Shown piece after piece: positions 24,149 through 32,334 of a stretch of DNA of 47,765 bases. Origin of the DNA: a virus; the IMG/VR virus record IMGVR_UViG_3300030333_008647, positions 1-47,765 of that record; one strand, written 5' to 3'. The first letter of the stretch is position 1. Each line of letters starts with the position of its first letter. Both the position numbers and the translations under genes were made by a program. A model generated the notes under the pieces. It saw only the letters and a program-made list of their open reading frames with translations. It had not been told where the DNA came from and ran no database searches.

Positions 24149-26278
24149 TTATACCCCAAGTTTCTGTAATAAATAGTTTAACGCCTCGTTAACTTCTTTC
24201 TCTTTTAGTTTTCTTCTTCGTTTCGGCTTACCTATTGGACCAGCAGACCCAGCAACGGCTGCAGCGACCGTTGTCTCTTCAAGATCTTCATCATTTTCTT
24301 CCAAATCACCTTTTTCTTCCATAGAATAAGCTATAGCGACGGCTTGATCTGTTGGATATCCTTCGTCTTTAAGTTTGGGAATCTTTTTAGATACTCTCTT
24401 CCTACCAGCTTTGCTGACTTTGGTTTTTTTCTTTTTTTCTTCCAGTACTTCTTCAACTAACCCACGAAAAATACCCATAAAGTGATGGGTGTCCTCCTGT
24501 AGTTTTTCTTTTACCATATCAGCTATGACATCTGTCTTATCTTTTGATTCATCAGGAATAAATCTATCAATATCTTCGTTATTACGTAAAGCATTGCGAA
24601 AATCAGTAGCATTTAATTCTTCGCCCATTGGGCAACATGCATATTTTAGAGGATCAAGAACTTCAGCATCTTTAACATATTTTTGAACATTTCCAGCAAA
24701 TCTTTGCGCAGCATCACCACCCTTGGTGCTAGCCCCTAATATAATTTTTGTTCCTTCCATCTCTGGGTTGTTGCCATATTCCATCGCTGCTTGTACAGGA
24801 GAAGGATATTCTGAGATCTCAATATTAACATTGTCCAATCCAGCATCATTAACATACATTTGTAACAGTCTTTCAGACACATCGGCAGTAATTCCGTCTT
24901 TTTCAATCGGACTAATTAAAACTACCACTCGATCAGCATATTCCAAATAGTGTTTAATCATATCTAAATGGCCTTTATGCGCCGGCTTGTATTTCCCCGG
25001 TAAAATAGCTACTATTTCTTTGCCATAATTGGCTTCGTTTTGATCTCCAAGCGCTTCTTTTACCATTTGGGGTATCTTTCCCCGTCCATATCGAAATAGG
25101 CCCAAAAGTTGGTTCATTGGGGCAAAATTTCCGGTAAATTTATACATCTGCCCTTCGTGTTGGAACACAAAGCCTTCTACAACCGTATCAATGTTATCAT
25201 GATGCTTTAATTTTGTGAGTTGTTTTACTAAAATATCATGCGCTATTTCTTTATCTGGCCCTTTATAATCTTTTATAGCTACAATTGCCTCTTCTGTTTC
25301 TTTTTTTAATCTTCTAACCTCTGCGTGATTATCTAAAATGTAAGCGCTTTTCAAGCCACGCAACAATTCAACTGCTAAATCGTGAATAGCTGCTTCGATG
25401 GGATAAATTAATTCTTTAATTATTATTTTAGAGCGTTTATTGTATTCTGAAGCTTTCTGTTTTACCTCTTGAGGCATTCCTTTAGTAATCTGAGGGGTAG
25501 TGGGAGATCCTTTTATACCTAACATGCGATTGGTTAACATTTCTCTGCGACTTTCATCAAGCTCAGGTAATTCTTCTTCTATTTTTAAAAATATTTTATT
25601 TTTTAGAAAATCTTCAATTGTCATATCACCGCTATAACCGGTTGACTGTATTTGATCAAGAGTGCGGTTGATTATTTCTTCATCCGTAATACGATTTAAA
25701 TCTAAAAATGCCGTGCGTCGAAGACTAAAAGACTCATCAGCTGCAGCCTGCTCAAATTTATCAATAACTTGATCTAAAAACTTACCTTGTTGTAAATTAT
25801 CAACAATTTCTAAGTTATTAGTAGCAGAATTATATTTTTTATGGCCCATATGATGAATATTTAAAATATTTTCATCGTAATTAACAACATTTTTCGCAAC
25901 AGGCCCTTGAATCTCGGTATTATAGAAAATTTCACCCCTAGGTCCGAAGATTTGTGCCTTTTCTTCCTCGGAAAGCGTACTTACGGCCTTTTCATATGCT
26001 TTAAAAGCAGAAACATAAGCATTTTTAGCTTTTTCGCCACCCTGAAACTTACGATTGACTAAATCTTCCATAGTCATGCCACCTTTAGCCATATCACCTT
26101 TGTTTCGCGCTGCCCGTGCCCTACCATCAACAAAACCAAGAAAAATGTTATATCCATCAGTCTTTTCGGTCCCAATAAGCTCACCATTGGCTGCTTTTTG
26201 GATAATTTCCGCCATTTTGTTGTAAGTTAGGTTACGATTATCGTAAAGATGTGCTAAATGTCCTGCTACACCGCCCAT
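24149..26278 (-). CDS. Large fusion: ligase-like KxDG domain plus HxGH nucleotidyltransferase
   Basis: 709 residues. The N-terminal part (AGHLAHLYDNRNLTY ... GTEKTDGYNIFLGFVDGRAR) resembles the DUF6267-type phage domain, where EKTDG looks like the KxDG nucleotidylation motif of polynucleotide ligases. Around residue 420, VAILPGKYKPAHKGHLDMIK has the HxGH site of cytidylyl/adenylyltransferases, with ILGASTKGG as the second nucleotide motif. Next comes FRGLVEEVLEEKKKK and a lysine-rich DEGYPTDQAVAIAYSMEEKG helix common in phage proteins. It lies among leader-bearing genes, so it may be packaged. Activities are predicted, not known. Confidence 0.78.
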   Translation of the reverse strand: MGGVAGHLAHLYDNRNLTYNKMAEIIQKAANGELIGTEKTDGYNIFLGFVDGRARAARNKGDMAKGGMTMEDLVNRKFQGGEKAKNAYVSAFKAYEKAVSTLSEEEKAQIFGPRGEIFYNTEIQGPVAKNVVNYDENILNIHHMGHKKYNSATNNLEIVDNLQQGKFLDQVIDKFEQAAADESFSLRRTAFLDLNRITDEEIINRTLDQIQSTGYSGDMTIEDFLKNKIFLKIEEELPELDESRREMLTNRMLGIKGSPTTPQITKGMPQEVKQKASEYNKRSKIIIKELIYPIEAAIHDLAVELLRGLKSAYILDNHAEVRRLKKETEEAIVAIKDYKGPDKEIAHDILVKQLTKLKHHDNIDTVVEGFVFQHEGQMYKFTGNFAPMNQLLGLFRYGRGKIPQMVKEALGDQNEANYGKEIVAILPGKYKPAHKGHLDMIKHYLEYADRVVVLISPIEKDGITADVSERLLQMYVNDAGLDNVNIEISEYPSPVQAAMEYGNNPEMEGTKIILGASTKGGDAAQRFAGNVQKYVKDAEVLDPLKYACCPMGEELNATDFRNALRNNEDIDRFIPDESKDKTDVIADMVKEKLQEDTHHFMGIFRGLVEEVLEEKKKKTKVSKAGRKRVSKKIPKLKDEGYPTDQAVAIAYSMEEKGDLEENDEDLEETTVAAAVAGSAGPIGKPKRRRKLKEKEVNEALNYLLQKLGV

Positions 26279-26701
26279 TTAAGTTTCCTTTAAATTCACT
26301 GGTCTGTTTTCTTCGTTGTATGCTTCTATTACCGCATCTAGATCTATAACTGCTTGAGCGGCATATTTATTTTTAGCGCTCTGTTTTTTTAATTCATCAC
26401 GGAAATTTTTTATTCTTTTATCAAAATTATAACGCTCCGGAATAACACTCAAAATAAAATTATGCATTTTAATTGCAATATTTTTTATCTCAGGATCGCC
26501 AACACCAGCGCCAAAATCATCTTTTGAAAAAGCACGCTTTAAGCCCCGATCTCCGTAGTAATCGAGTAGGGCCTGTGAGAGGCTTTTGACATCCTTCGCA
26601 ACGTTGCCCGGATGAGTTGGAATTTCGTCGGTCGCGTTGCTGTCCAAGTTTTCCAATTCTTCCTTGATAATTTGTTTAAGTTTTGATTTAGTGAGCTTCA
26701 T
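26279..26701 (-). CDS. Unknown protein with MKLTKSKLKQIIKEEL leader
   Basis: 140 residues. It begins MKLTKSKLKQIIKEELENLD, the clearest copy of the leader that recurs in this window. The body (ALLDYYGDRGLKRAFSKDDF, ERYNFDKRIKNFRDELKKQS) is helical without a known domain. Its stop directly precedes the 709-residue gene and its start overlaps the 26698-26955 gene by 4 bases. Predicted head-internal cargo by leader alone. Confidence 0.75.
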   Translation of the reverse strand: MKLTKSKLKQIIKEELENLDSNATDEIPTHPGNVAKDVKSLSQALLDYYGDRGLKRAFSKDDFGAGVGDPEIKNIAIKMHNFILSVIPERYNFDKRIKNFRDELKKQSAKNKYAAQAVIDLDAVIEAYNEENRPVNLKET

Positions 26702-26955
26702 ACGATGGTTCCCTCTTCTAATATCTTGACTTGTTCTTCTAAAAGTGTTATTCTTTCTTCAAGTTTTTTATTTAATCGCTTTATTTCGTGGAGATGCTGT
26801 TTTGCTACACTTAATTGTCTGTTTTCTTTTTGGCTTTTTGGGCGAACTTCGTCGAGAATACGGATAACCGATTCGACATATGCGCGCACGGAGGGCTTTG
26901 CAACCCCTTCATCTAGTAAAAACCTTCTTGTTAAATTATTAAGGTTTAATTTCAT
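26698..26955 (-). CDS. Small leader-type coiled-coil protein
   Basis: 85 residues. The N-terminus MKLNLNNLTRRFLLDEGVAK is helical and ends in LDE-G, which fits the T4 prohead protease rule (L/I-x-E before a small residue). The rest is a heptad-rich coiled coil (KQHLHEIKRLNKKLEERITL). Function unknown; part of the same coupled run. Confidence 0.72.
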   Translation of the reverse strand: MKLNLNNLTRRFLLDEGVAKPSVRAYVESVIRILDEVRPKSQKENRQLSVAKQHLHEIKRLNKKLEERITLLEEQVKILEEGTIV

Positions 26956-26956
26956 T

Positions 26957-27703
26957 TTATTTCTCTGTTGCTAGCTCTTTGATAATGTCTTGAATAACTT
27001 CGCGAAGTTTTTGCTCTTCAAGTTCTTCTTTCTCATCTAAAACCTTTTGTTTTGCTGCAGCAGATTGTGGGTGTGCTTCTAGATCTTCACCTAACTCTTC
27101 TTCTTCAAGTTCTTCCGGTGTCTCTTCTAGTTCAGCAGTAGCATAATCAGATTTGGATAAGTCATAACTTCCCATACCCTCTGTGAGAAACGAGCCCTCT
27201 TTAGGAGCAAAGCCCCATTTTTCCATTAAAATCTCGTTCATTTCGTTGTTTTTCCACTCTTTAATAGACATTTTAGTATCTCCTTGGTTGTCTGTTGTAT
27301 AAATAGTTTCATAAAGTTGTTTATTTGTCTTTTTTAGATTATCTTCCCAATCTCTAAAGCACATGTTGCCAACTTCATAAGCTTCACGCTCCATTTCACG
27401 CATATGGCCATCTTCTTGTGCGTACCCTTGAGTAGTGGGACCAGCATTTTCTAAATCACCACGCTCATTCTGTAAATGATGTACCATTTCATGCGCCAAA
27501 GAACGCAAACAATCTTTCATGTGTCGCCCTGTGATATATATAGCAATAGATTTTTCCGCTGGATCATAATAGGCTGTTTTTCCCAAAGGATTTTCACTAT
27601 TTTGTGCATCTTCTAGGAATTGAATTGACGGTGTGCTTTGAATATTATGTCGTTGTTGAAAAAAATTGACTAAACTATCCGCATATTTATTAATATTATT
27701 CAT
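26957..27703 (-). CDS. Zinc metallopeptidase-like protein (HEMVH)
   Basis: 248 residues. DCLRSLAHEMVHHLQNERGD near residue 70 is an HExxH zinc site; the downstream EREAYEVGNMCF could supply the third ligand. The remainder is an acidic tail with SFLTEGMGSYD (LTE-G, a possible prohead-protease site) and a C-terminal leader-like helix KLREVIQDIIKELATEK. It looks like a peptidase fused to a packaging signal at the C-terminus (inference). It is preceded by one copy of the AACTAATTA motif 8 bases before its ATG. Confidence 0.78.
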   Translation of the reverse strand: MNNINKYADSLVNFFQQRHNIQSTPSIQFLEDAQNSENPLGKTAYYDPAEKSIAIYITGRHMKDCLRSLAHEMVHHLQNERGDLENAGPTTQGYAQEDGHMREMEREAYEVGNMCFRDWEDNLKKTNKQLYETIYTTDNQGDTKMSIKEWKNNEMNEILMEKWGFAPKEGSFLTEGMGSYDLSKSDYATAELEETPEELEEEELGEDLEAHPQSAAAKQKVLDEKEELEEQKLREVIQDIIKELATEK

Positions 27704-27710
27704 ATATTGG

Positions 27711-27719
27711 TAATTAGTT
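27711..27719 (-). repeat. AACTAATTA motif, one of five intergenic copies
   Basis: AACTAATTA (minus strand) occurs in gaps at 27711-27719, 35441-35449, 36936-36944, 39801-39809 and 43763-43771, and once across a stop codon at 37798-37806. The intergenic copies lie about 6-45 bases before minus-strand start codons. Possible regulatory signal; function unknown. Confidence 0.45.
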
Positions 27720-27751
27720 AGAAAATCAAGTAAAAAGAAATATTTTATTGA

Positions 27752-28768
27752 TTAGATTGTGTGAGGAGAACGCGAAAAATAAAAATTGTCTACTAGGGTA
27801 TCTTGTAATGCAGTTTCAATGTGTGATTGAAGTCCGATTTCACTTAAAAAGCTTACCTTGGCTTCTCCTTTTTTACATGTTCCTTTATAATCATAAACTG
27901 ACCATTGCTTTACTTCTTCTAAAACATCCATTTTATTGACTACCAAATGGGTAACACCATTAATTTTAGCCGCTTTTTTTAATAATTTCATACTCATCCA
28001 ATTTACTTGTCGTTGGCGCCCCGTTGTAGCACCATATTCATGTCCTACTTTTTGAATCTTATCAAATATTGGGTCATCACCTTGAAATTCTTTAGCACCT
28101 ACATATGTTTCATAAGCCTTTGCCACTCCCCATACATTTCTGACTGCTTGAGGAGGAACACCATTCATTAAGGCCGCTGCAGAAATACAATTTGAAGAAG
28201 TAACATAAGGATAGTCACCCCAATCAATGTCTAAACCAAACCCTTGAGCACCTTCAAATAAAATTTTTATTTCTTTATCGTTTTCATGAAGCTCTTGATA
28301 AATATTAATTAAATAAGGTTCTAGTTCCGGAATATCTTTAGCTCTTACGCCTGTTCTAGCAAATTTATCGCGATAAGCTGGGCCATTACCACGTTTTGTG
28401 GTACCAATGGTTGTATCTTTGCCATCTTCTTTAATATGCTCTTTAGTGATAATATGTGCGTTATCTGCTACAAAAATCAATCCCTTTGTTTCAATACCGC
28501 CATCTTCTAATTCTTTTATCTCTCGAAAAAACTGATCAACGCTGAGAACGCAGCCAGGACCGATAATAGACTTAACACCGAAAAAAACACCAGCAGGGAC
28601 ATGGTGTGTGATAAACATCTTTTCATTGTGATATATAGTATGACCAGCGTTACAACCACCATTATATCTGATTACATGTGTATAATTTTCTGTTTTACAA
28701 AGATGATGAGTCACCTTTCCCTTACCACAATCTCCATATTGAAGATCAACGACAATATCTGCTAGCAT
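27752..28768 (-). CDS. purA: Adenylosuccinate synthetase, short (archaeal/phage-like) form
   Basis: 338 residues from ATG 28768, chosen because GGAGGT stands 4 bases upstream; the ATG at 28780 overlaps that site. The P-loop reads LQYGDCGKGK (usually QWGDEGKGK), then RYNGGCNAGHT with the catalytic His, IGTTKRGNGPAY, EGAQGFGLDIDWGDYPYVTS and ATTGRQRQ. It joins IMP and aspartate using GTP, the first step to AMP. The length is near that of archaeal PurA and phage PurZ, about 90 residues below E. coli. The general-base Asp is kept, so PurA is favoured over the dGMP-using PurZ. Confidence 0.9.
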   Translation of the reverse strand: MLADIVVDLQYGDCGKGKVTHHLCKTENYTHVIRYNGGCNAGHTIYHNEKMFITHHVPAGVFFGVKSIIGPGCVLSVDQFFREIKELEDGGIETKGLIFVADNAHIITKEHIKEDGKDTTIGTTKRGNGPAYRDKFARTGVRAKDIPELEPYLINIYQELHENDKEIKILFEGAQGFGLDIDWGDYPYVTSSNCISAAALMNGVPPQAVRNVWGVAKAYETYVGAKEFQGDDPIFDKIQKVGHEYGATTGRQRQVNWMSMKLLKKAAKINGVTHLVVNKMDVLEEVKQWSVYDYKGTCKKGEAKVSFLSEIGLQSHIETALQDTLVDNFYFSRSPHTI

Positions 28769-28818
28769 AGAAACCTCCATTGTTAGAAATAAATTATAAC
28801 ATATATAATTTTACTACT

Positions 28819-29136
28819 TTATAGGTTTTTAAAATATTCAATGATAAATTTTATATGATATATAAAAACTAATATGTATACGAAAAACCAAGAGAAGGTA
28901 ACTATTGATATAATTTTTTTATATTGTTTAGACAAATGCCATAGTATTACCAAAGAAAGAGAACCAAAAAGACATTTTACAAATAGAAAAACATAGGGAT
29001 GAATATCTAATAAAGCTAGCGCCACAGGATTAAGCTCTTCAGCAATCCCAGCAGTAACCCAATAATAAGTGGCAAAAGCATCAGCTAAGTTTAAAAAAAA
29101 TAACAAAACTAAAAGAATAAAAATATTTTTTTTCAT
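28819..29136 (-). CDS. Small integral membrane protein (DUF5658-like)
   Basis: 105 residues with about three to four membrane segments (residues 4-22, 40-60, 77-97). The pattern NLADAFATYYWVTAGIAEEL followed by NPVALALL is that of DUF5658-type small membrane proteins. Function unknown; sits just downstream of the VWA lipoprotein gene in transcription order (10-base gap) and may be expressed with it. Confidence 0.72.
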   Translation of the reverse strand: MKKNIFILLVLLFFLNLADAFATYYWVTAGIAEELNPVALALLDIHPYVFLFVKCLFGSLSLVILWHLSKQYKKIISIVTFSWFFVYILVFIYHIKFIIEYFKNL

Positions 29137-29146
29137 GTCTTATGTC

Positions 29147-31189
29147 TTAAGGATTTGTTTTCTTACCGCCACAAGCGGTTTCATCTAAAATCTCCAAAAG
29201 GTTATTATACATAGTAAGGACTTGCATGGTTAAAGGAAACACTTTGCCACCAATACCAGCTTCGGTCAAGGAGACATAGTTATCCGGCATGAATAAATCT
29301 AACAACCATTGTTCTGTGAAAGCATAAATAGACAATTCATCAGCCGCATTAATCATGTTGATTAAAATACTTTCCGTTATTTTAGGTTGAAGGTAAGACT
29401 GCCCCTGTTCGTCTGAAAACAATATAATTACATGTTTTGCATCATCCCTCCAGCTTATATTCCATTCTACTGCTGGCGGCAGCGATTCTTCTGTGGCCCA
29501 ACCAGTCCATTCAAGATCTTCTAATGGATAAGGAAGTTGTGAAGCTCCAACAAGATTATGGATAGCGAGATATATTGCGTCATAATTTTGTTCATCTCCA
29601 CCCTTCGTAGAATAACCCGCCGTTTGAAAGATATTCATAAATGTATCAAAATCTACCAAATCAGTTTGTAAAACAACTTGTTCTTGTGCCCATCCTTTTG
29701 CGCTAGCTGTAAAAACAAGACCCCACTTAACAACATCTGAATCGCTATAGTGAGTAGCAAATTGATTTAATGCCAACATTACAGCATTAATTTCTTCAGC
29801 CATGGAAGCAGAAAGATCTATAATAAAGAGAATATCCGTAGGTTCAAGTTCTTTATCCTCATCAATTTTACCATCGCAGTTGGTATCCGTACCATTGCAA
29901 ATATCTTCAGGTTCAGGCGCCACTTCACCCAGACACATTTTTGGCATAAAACTACCAAGATCATCATAATTTCCCCATTTTCCTTGAAAACAAATCATCT
30001 CCCCCGGCACACATATCCCTACATACATTGTTTGAGGTGGACCGCTATAACAACCAGCAACCAAATCTTCATCTACTTGTTGATTACAGTTGTCATCATG
30101 ATTATTACATTCTTCTGGTTTAATTTCTCCTAAATATTTATCACAAATCTCTCCTGGTTTGAGTATTTCTGGCAACCAATAACATTTAGCCAAACACGAT
30201 GTCATTTGTGCTTGTGCACACGTGGGATCATTAGGGTCTACACATTCACATGTTCGATATCCTGCGCCACATACCAAAGGGCTTTCCTGACAAGGAAAAA
30301 GAGTACCCACATCATTTTTAGTACATAAACAATTCAAACCCTCATCTATATCACCATCACAGTCATCATCCTGTCCATTACATATTTCAGCTTGAGGTTT
30401 TTTAGCTGCACAATACCAACTACCGTTGATACAATAGTTTAAATTTTCTTCGCACTCTGTGGAACATTTATCTATTAAATCTTCATCAACTTGGCCATCG
30501 CAGTCATCATCAATACCGTTACATACTTCATCTGGTACTTGTCCACAACCGCCACACGCATTCAATTGAAATTCATCGACGTCGCCATCACAATCGTCGT
30601 CTATTCCATTACAAACTTCTTCCGGTTCTTTACCACACCCGCCGCATGCGTTTGCCACACCATTGTCTATCACACCATCACAATCATCATCAATAAAGTT
30701 ACATTCTTCTGGTTTGCAATTTGTTTTACATTTGGTATAATATATATGTCCTTTGTCGCATGTTTTATCTTTAAAACCCGGATATCCTTCATCAGTAACA
30801 CATGGTATATCTTTTTCTATAATATGATTAGTGGGATCGCACTCTAGCAATTCTTCACATTTACCTTCCAATACAACACTGGGTGGATCGGTACAGTGGT
30901 CAATACATATTTCTTTTTGCCATATCTCATCTAAAGGTGGGCAAAAATAATAATCGCATTTAATACAATCTTGCTCATAGGTATCAGGTTCAGATACTTC
31001 TACATCTCCACCGCTAGCATCTTCTTTAGAAATATCTAGTAAAACATCTACAGGGGTGTTAACATCCGGATATGTATATTGTGGGGGGTTTGTTGCGGGC
31101 CCGTCTTTATTTTCAGTGCAGGAAACTATTAAAAATATTGTAATTAATATCGCTGTTAAGTAAAAAAATAAAGTTTTTAGGGTAGACAC
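29147..31189 (-). CDS. MopE-like repeat lipoprotein with von Willebrand A domain (GTG start)
   Basis: 680 residues from GTG 31189 (AGAGG 8 bases upstream). A lipoprotein signal ends LIVSC near residue 24. Six copies of a CNGxDDDCDGxVDE calcium-type repeat follow (for example CNGIDDDCDGQVDE, CNNHDDNCNQQVDE, CNGTDTNCDGKIDE). The C-terminal third is a VWA domain with the MIDAS motif DLSASM (ILFIIDLSASMAEEINAV). Such repeat proteins are typical of Myxococcota and related bacteria. A phage copy, probably host-derived, could be surface exposed for adhesion, exclusion or lysogenic conversion (inference). Confidence 0.85.
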   Translation of the reverse strand: MSTLKTLFFYLTAILITIFLIVSCTENKDGPATNPPQYTYPDVNTPVDVLLDISKEDASGGDVEVSEPDTYEQDCIKCDYYFCPPLDEIWQKEICIDHCTDPPSVVLEGKCEELLECDPTNHIIEKDIPCVTDEGYPGFKDKTCDKGHIYYTKCKTNCKPEECNFIDDDCDGVIDNGVANACGGCGKEPEEVCNGIDDDCDGDVDEFQLNACGGCGQVPDEVCNGIDDDCDGQVDEDLIDKCSTECEENLNYCINGSWYCAAKKPQAEICNGQDDDCDGDIDEGLNCLCTKNDVGTLFPCQESPLVCGAGYRTCECVDPNDPTCAQAQMTSCLAKCYWLPEILKPGEICDKYLGEIKPEECNNHDDNCNQQVDEDLVAGCYSGPPQTMYVGICVPGEMICFQGKWGNYDDLGSFMPKMCLGEVAPEPEDICNGTDTNCDGKIDEDKELEPTDILFIIDLSASMAEEINAVMLALNQFATHYSDSDVVKWGLVFTASAKGWAQEQVVLQTDLVDFDTFMNIFQTAGYSTKGGDEQNYDAIYLAIHNLVGASQLPYPLEDLEWTGWATEESLPPAVEWNISWRDDAKHVIILFSDEQGQSYLQPKITESILINMINAADELSIYAFTEQWLLDLFMPDNYVSLTEAGIGGKVFPLTMQVLTMYNNLLEILDETACGGKKTNP

Positions 31190-31242
31190 TCGTTATTCCT
31201 CTTATATAATAACTATAATGTATTATAGATAAAAGGTAGTCT

Positions 31243-31596
31243 TTAACTAAATTCTTCTGCTTTTTTTGGTAATTGTCTAATTGAAACAGAGGTAATTCGG
31301 TCTCCCTCTTCGTCTTTTAGGGTTTTAATCTTGTTTTTAAGTTTTTCTAGGTAAACAATAGAATTAGCCGGTTCCACATAAAAACGCACCGAAAGTTTCA
31401 TTAACTTTTGCCCTTGTTCATCTTTTTGAATTTTTTCAGTCGAACGAATAACTGTGACACCTTCAATACCTCGAATTGCTTCGAAAACTTTACCATAAAG
31501 TTTTGTATTGCTTTCTGCTCTTACCAAAAGCTCGGCATGATAAACCTCTTTTGATTCGACAAGAAAGTGTTTAAAATTTTCAACTAAATTTTTCAT
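31243..31596 (-). CDS. Leader-type protein with ACT/ferredoxin-like pattern, unknown
   Basis: 117 residues. The leader MKNLVENFKHFLVESKEV ends in LVE-S, close to the T4 prohead protease rule. The body (HAELLVRAESNTKLYGKVFE, IRGIEGVTVIRSTEK, QKLMKLSVRFYVEPA) is a beta-alpha-beta pattern like a small ferredoxin-like fold. No catalytic residues recognised. A good AGGTG ribosome site precedes ATG 31596. Confidence 0.72.
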   Translation of the reverse strand: MKNLVENFKHFLVESKEVYHAELLVRAESNTKLYGKVFEAIRGIEGVTVIRSTEKIQKDEQGQKLMKLSVRFYVEPANSIVYLEKLKNKIKTLKDEEGDRITSVSIRQLPKKAEEFS

Positions 31597-31609
31597 AACA
31601 CCTCCAATC

Positions 31610-31942
31610 TTACCACGCCTTACACGACCAATAACGTGCTTTCCATTTTGGACCTGGGTTTTTACAATTATGTCTGGCTCTAAATGATTTTCTAGCTTTA
31701 GGGTTTGATTTTCTAATCTTCATATTGGGATCTCCAAAATTTACTTTTACGACATTTCCTTTGTCGTTCTTAACATAAACTTTGGATTTTTTAACATCAC
31801 CCCGCATAGGCTTGTTTAAAGTAACTTTACGACCTTGATATTCAGCCTCTTCAATCACCTCGCCTTCTGCTAACATTTCATAATAAATATTTTCTAATTC
31901 TTCTTGAATCATTTCTTTTAATATTAACTTTGAAACTTTCAT
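31610..31942 (-). CDS. Leader-type protein with cysteine-containing basic C-terminus
   Basis: 110 residues from ATG 31942 (MKVSKLILKEMIQEELENIY), which follows the previous stop by one base; an earlier ATG at 31978 lies inside that gene. The leader is followed by MLAEGEVIEEAEYQ, with two L/I-x-E sites before Gly or Ala. The C-terminus SFRARHNCKNPGPKWKARYW is a strongly conserved basic motif of marine phage proteins (from memory). Candidate packaged DNA-binding protein. Confidence 0.77.
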   Translation of the reverse strand: MKVSKLILKEMIQEELENIYYEMLAEGEVIEEAEYQGRKVTLNKPMRGDVKKSKVYVKNDKGNVVKVNFGDPNMKIRKSNPKARKSFRARHNCKNPGPKWKARYWSCKAW

Positions 31943-31943
31943 T

Positions 31944-32186
31944 TTATTTCTTTTTTCCTCTTTCGGGGTCATCATCATCCTTCATTTCGTGACCATGGCC
32001 CTCTTCTAGAGTAGGTTCAATGTCTTCGGCCAATAAATTACGTACAATCGTATTGCCAAATTTCATATCATACACCCCAATATCACCATTTTCATTCAAA
32101 GAATGCCAAAGAACGGTACCTTTAGCATCTTCTTCTGAAATGTCGTATCTTTTCATTAAAGCTGAACTCAGCTTACCTTCTTTCAT
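31944..32186 (-). CDS. Acidic phage protein, in frame behind a separate leader peptide
   Basis: 80 residues. ATG 32186 follows directly on the TGA of the 42-residue leader ORF (32187-32315) and is in the same frame. The body YDISEEDAKGTVLWHSLNEN is compact, and the end is acidic and His-rich (EEGHGHEMKDDDDPERGKKK) with LLAED and LEEG as possible prohead-protease sites. It has no strong ribosome site of its own, so translation probably depends on coupling or on readthrough of the TGA. Confidence 0.75.
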   Translation of the reverse strand: MKEGKLSSALMKRYDISEEDAKGTVLWHSLNENGDIGVYDMKFGNTIVRNLLAEDIEPTLEEGHGHEMKDDDDPERGKKK

Positions 32187-32315
32187 TCATTGATGCTCAA
32201 CTTTCTCAACGGCATCTTCGACGTCTTTTTTAAGCTTTGATTTAAGCTTAGTTAGGTCGGTTTTCTTGACCTCTTCTTTTATAATCTCTTTTAATTTTTG
32301 TTTGGTTAGTTTCAT
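32187..32315 (-). CDS. 42-residue leader peptide ORF (MKLTKQKLKEIIKEEV)
   Basis: ATG 32315 has AGAGGT 6 bases upstream. The product starts MKLTKQKLKEIIKEEVKKTD, continues as a lysine-rich helix and ends VEHQ at TGA. It is the same leader seen at the N-terminus of 26279-26701 and 44743-45009, but here a stop separates it from the next ORF, which starts at the very next codon in the same frame. Either a stand-alone helix peptide or the N-terminus of a readthrough protein. Confidence 0.7.
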   Translation of the reverse strand: MKLTKQKLKEIIKEEVKKTDLTKLKSKLKKDVEDAVEKVEHQ

Positions 32316-32334
32316 ATGGTATACCTCTTATGTT

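Noticed and set aside
27752-28768. PurZ, with a 2-aminoadenine genome
   Set aside because: The catalytic aspartate of PurA is kept and no partner Z-genome gene is in the window; kept only as a point to test.
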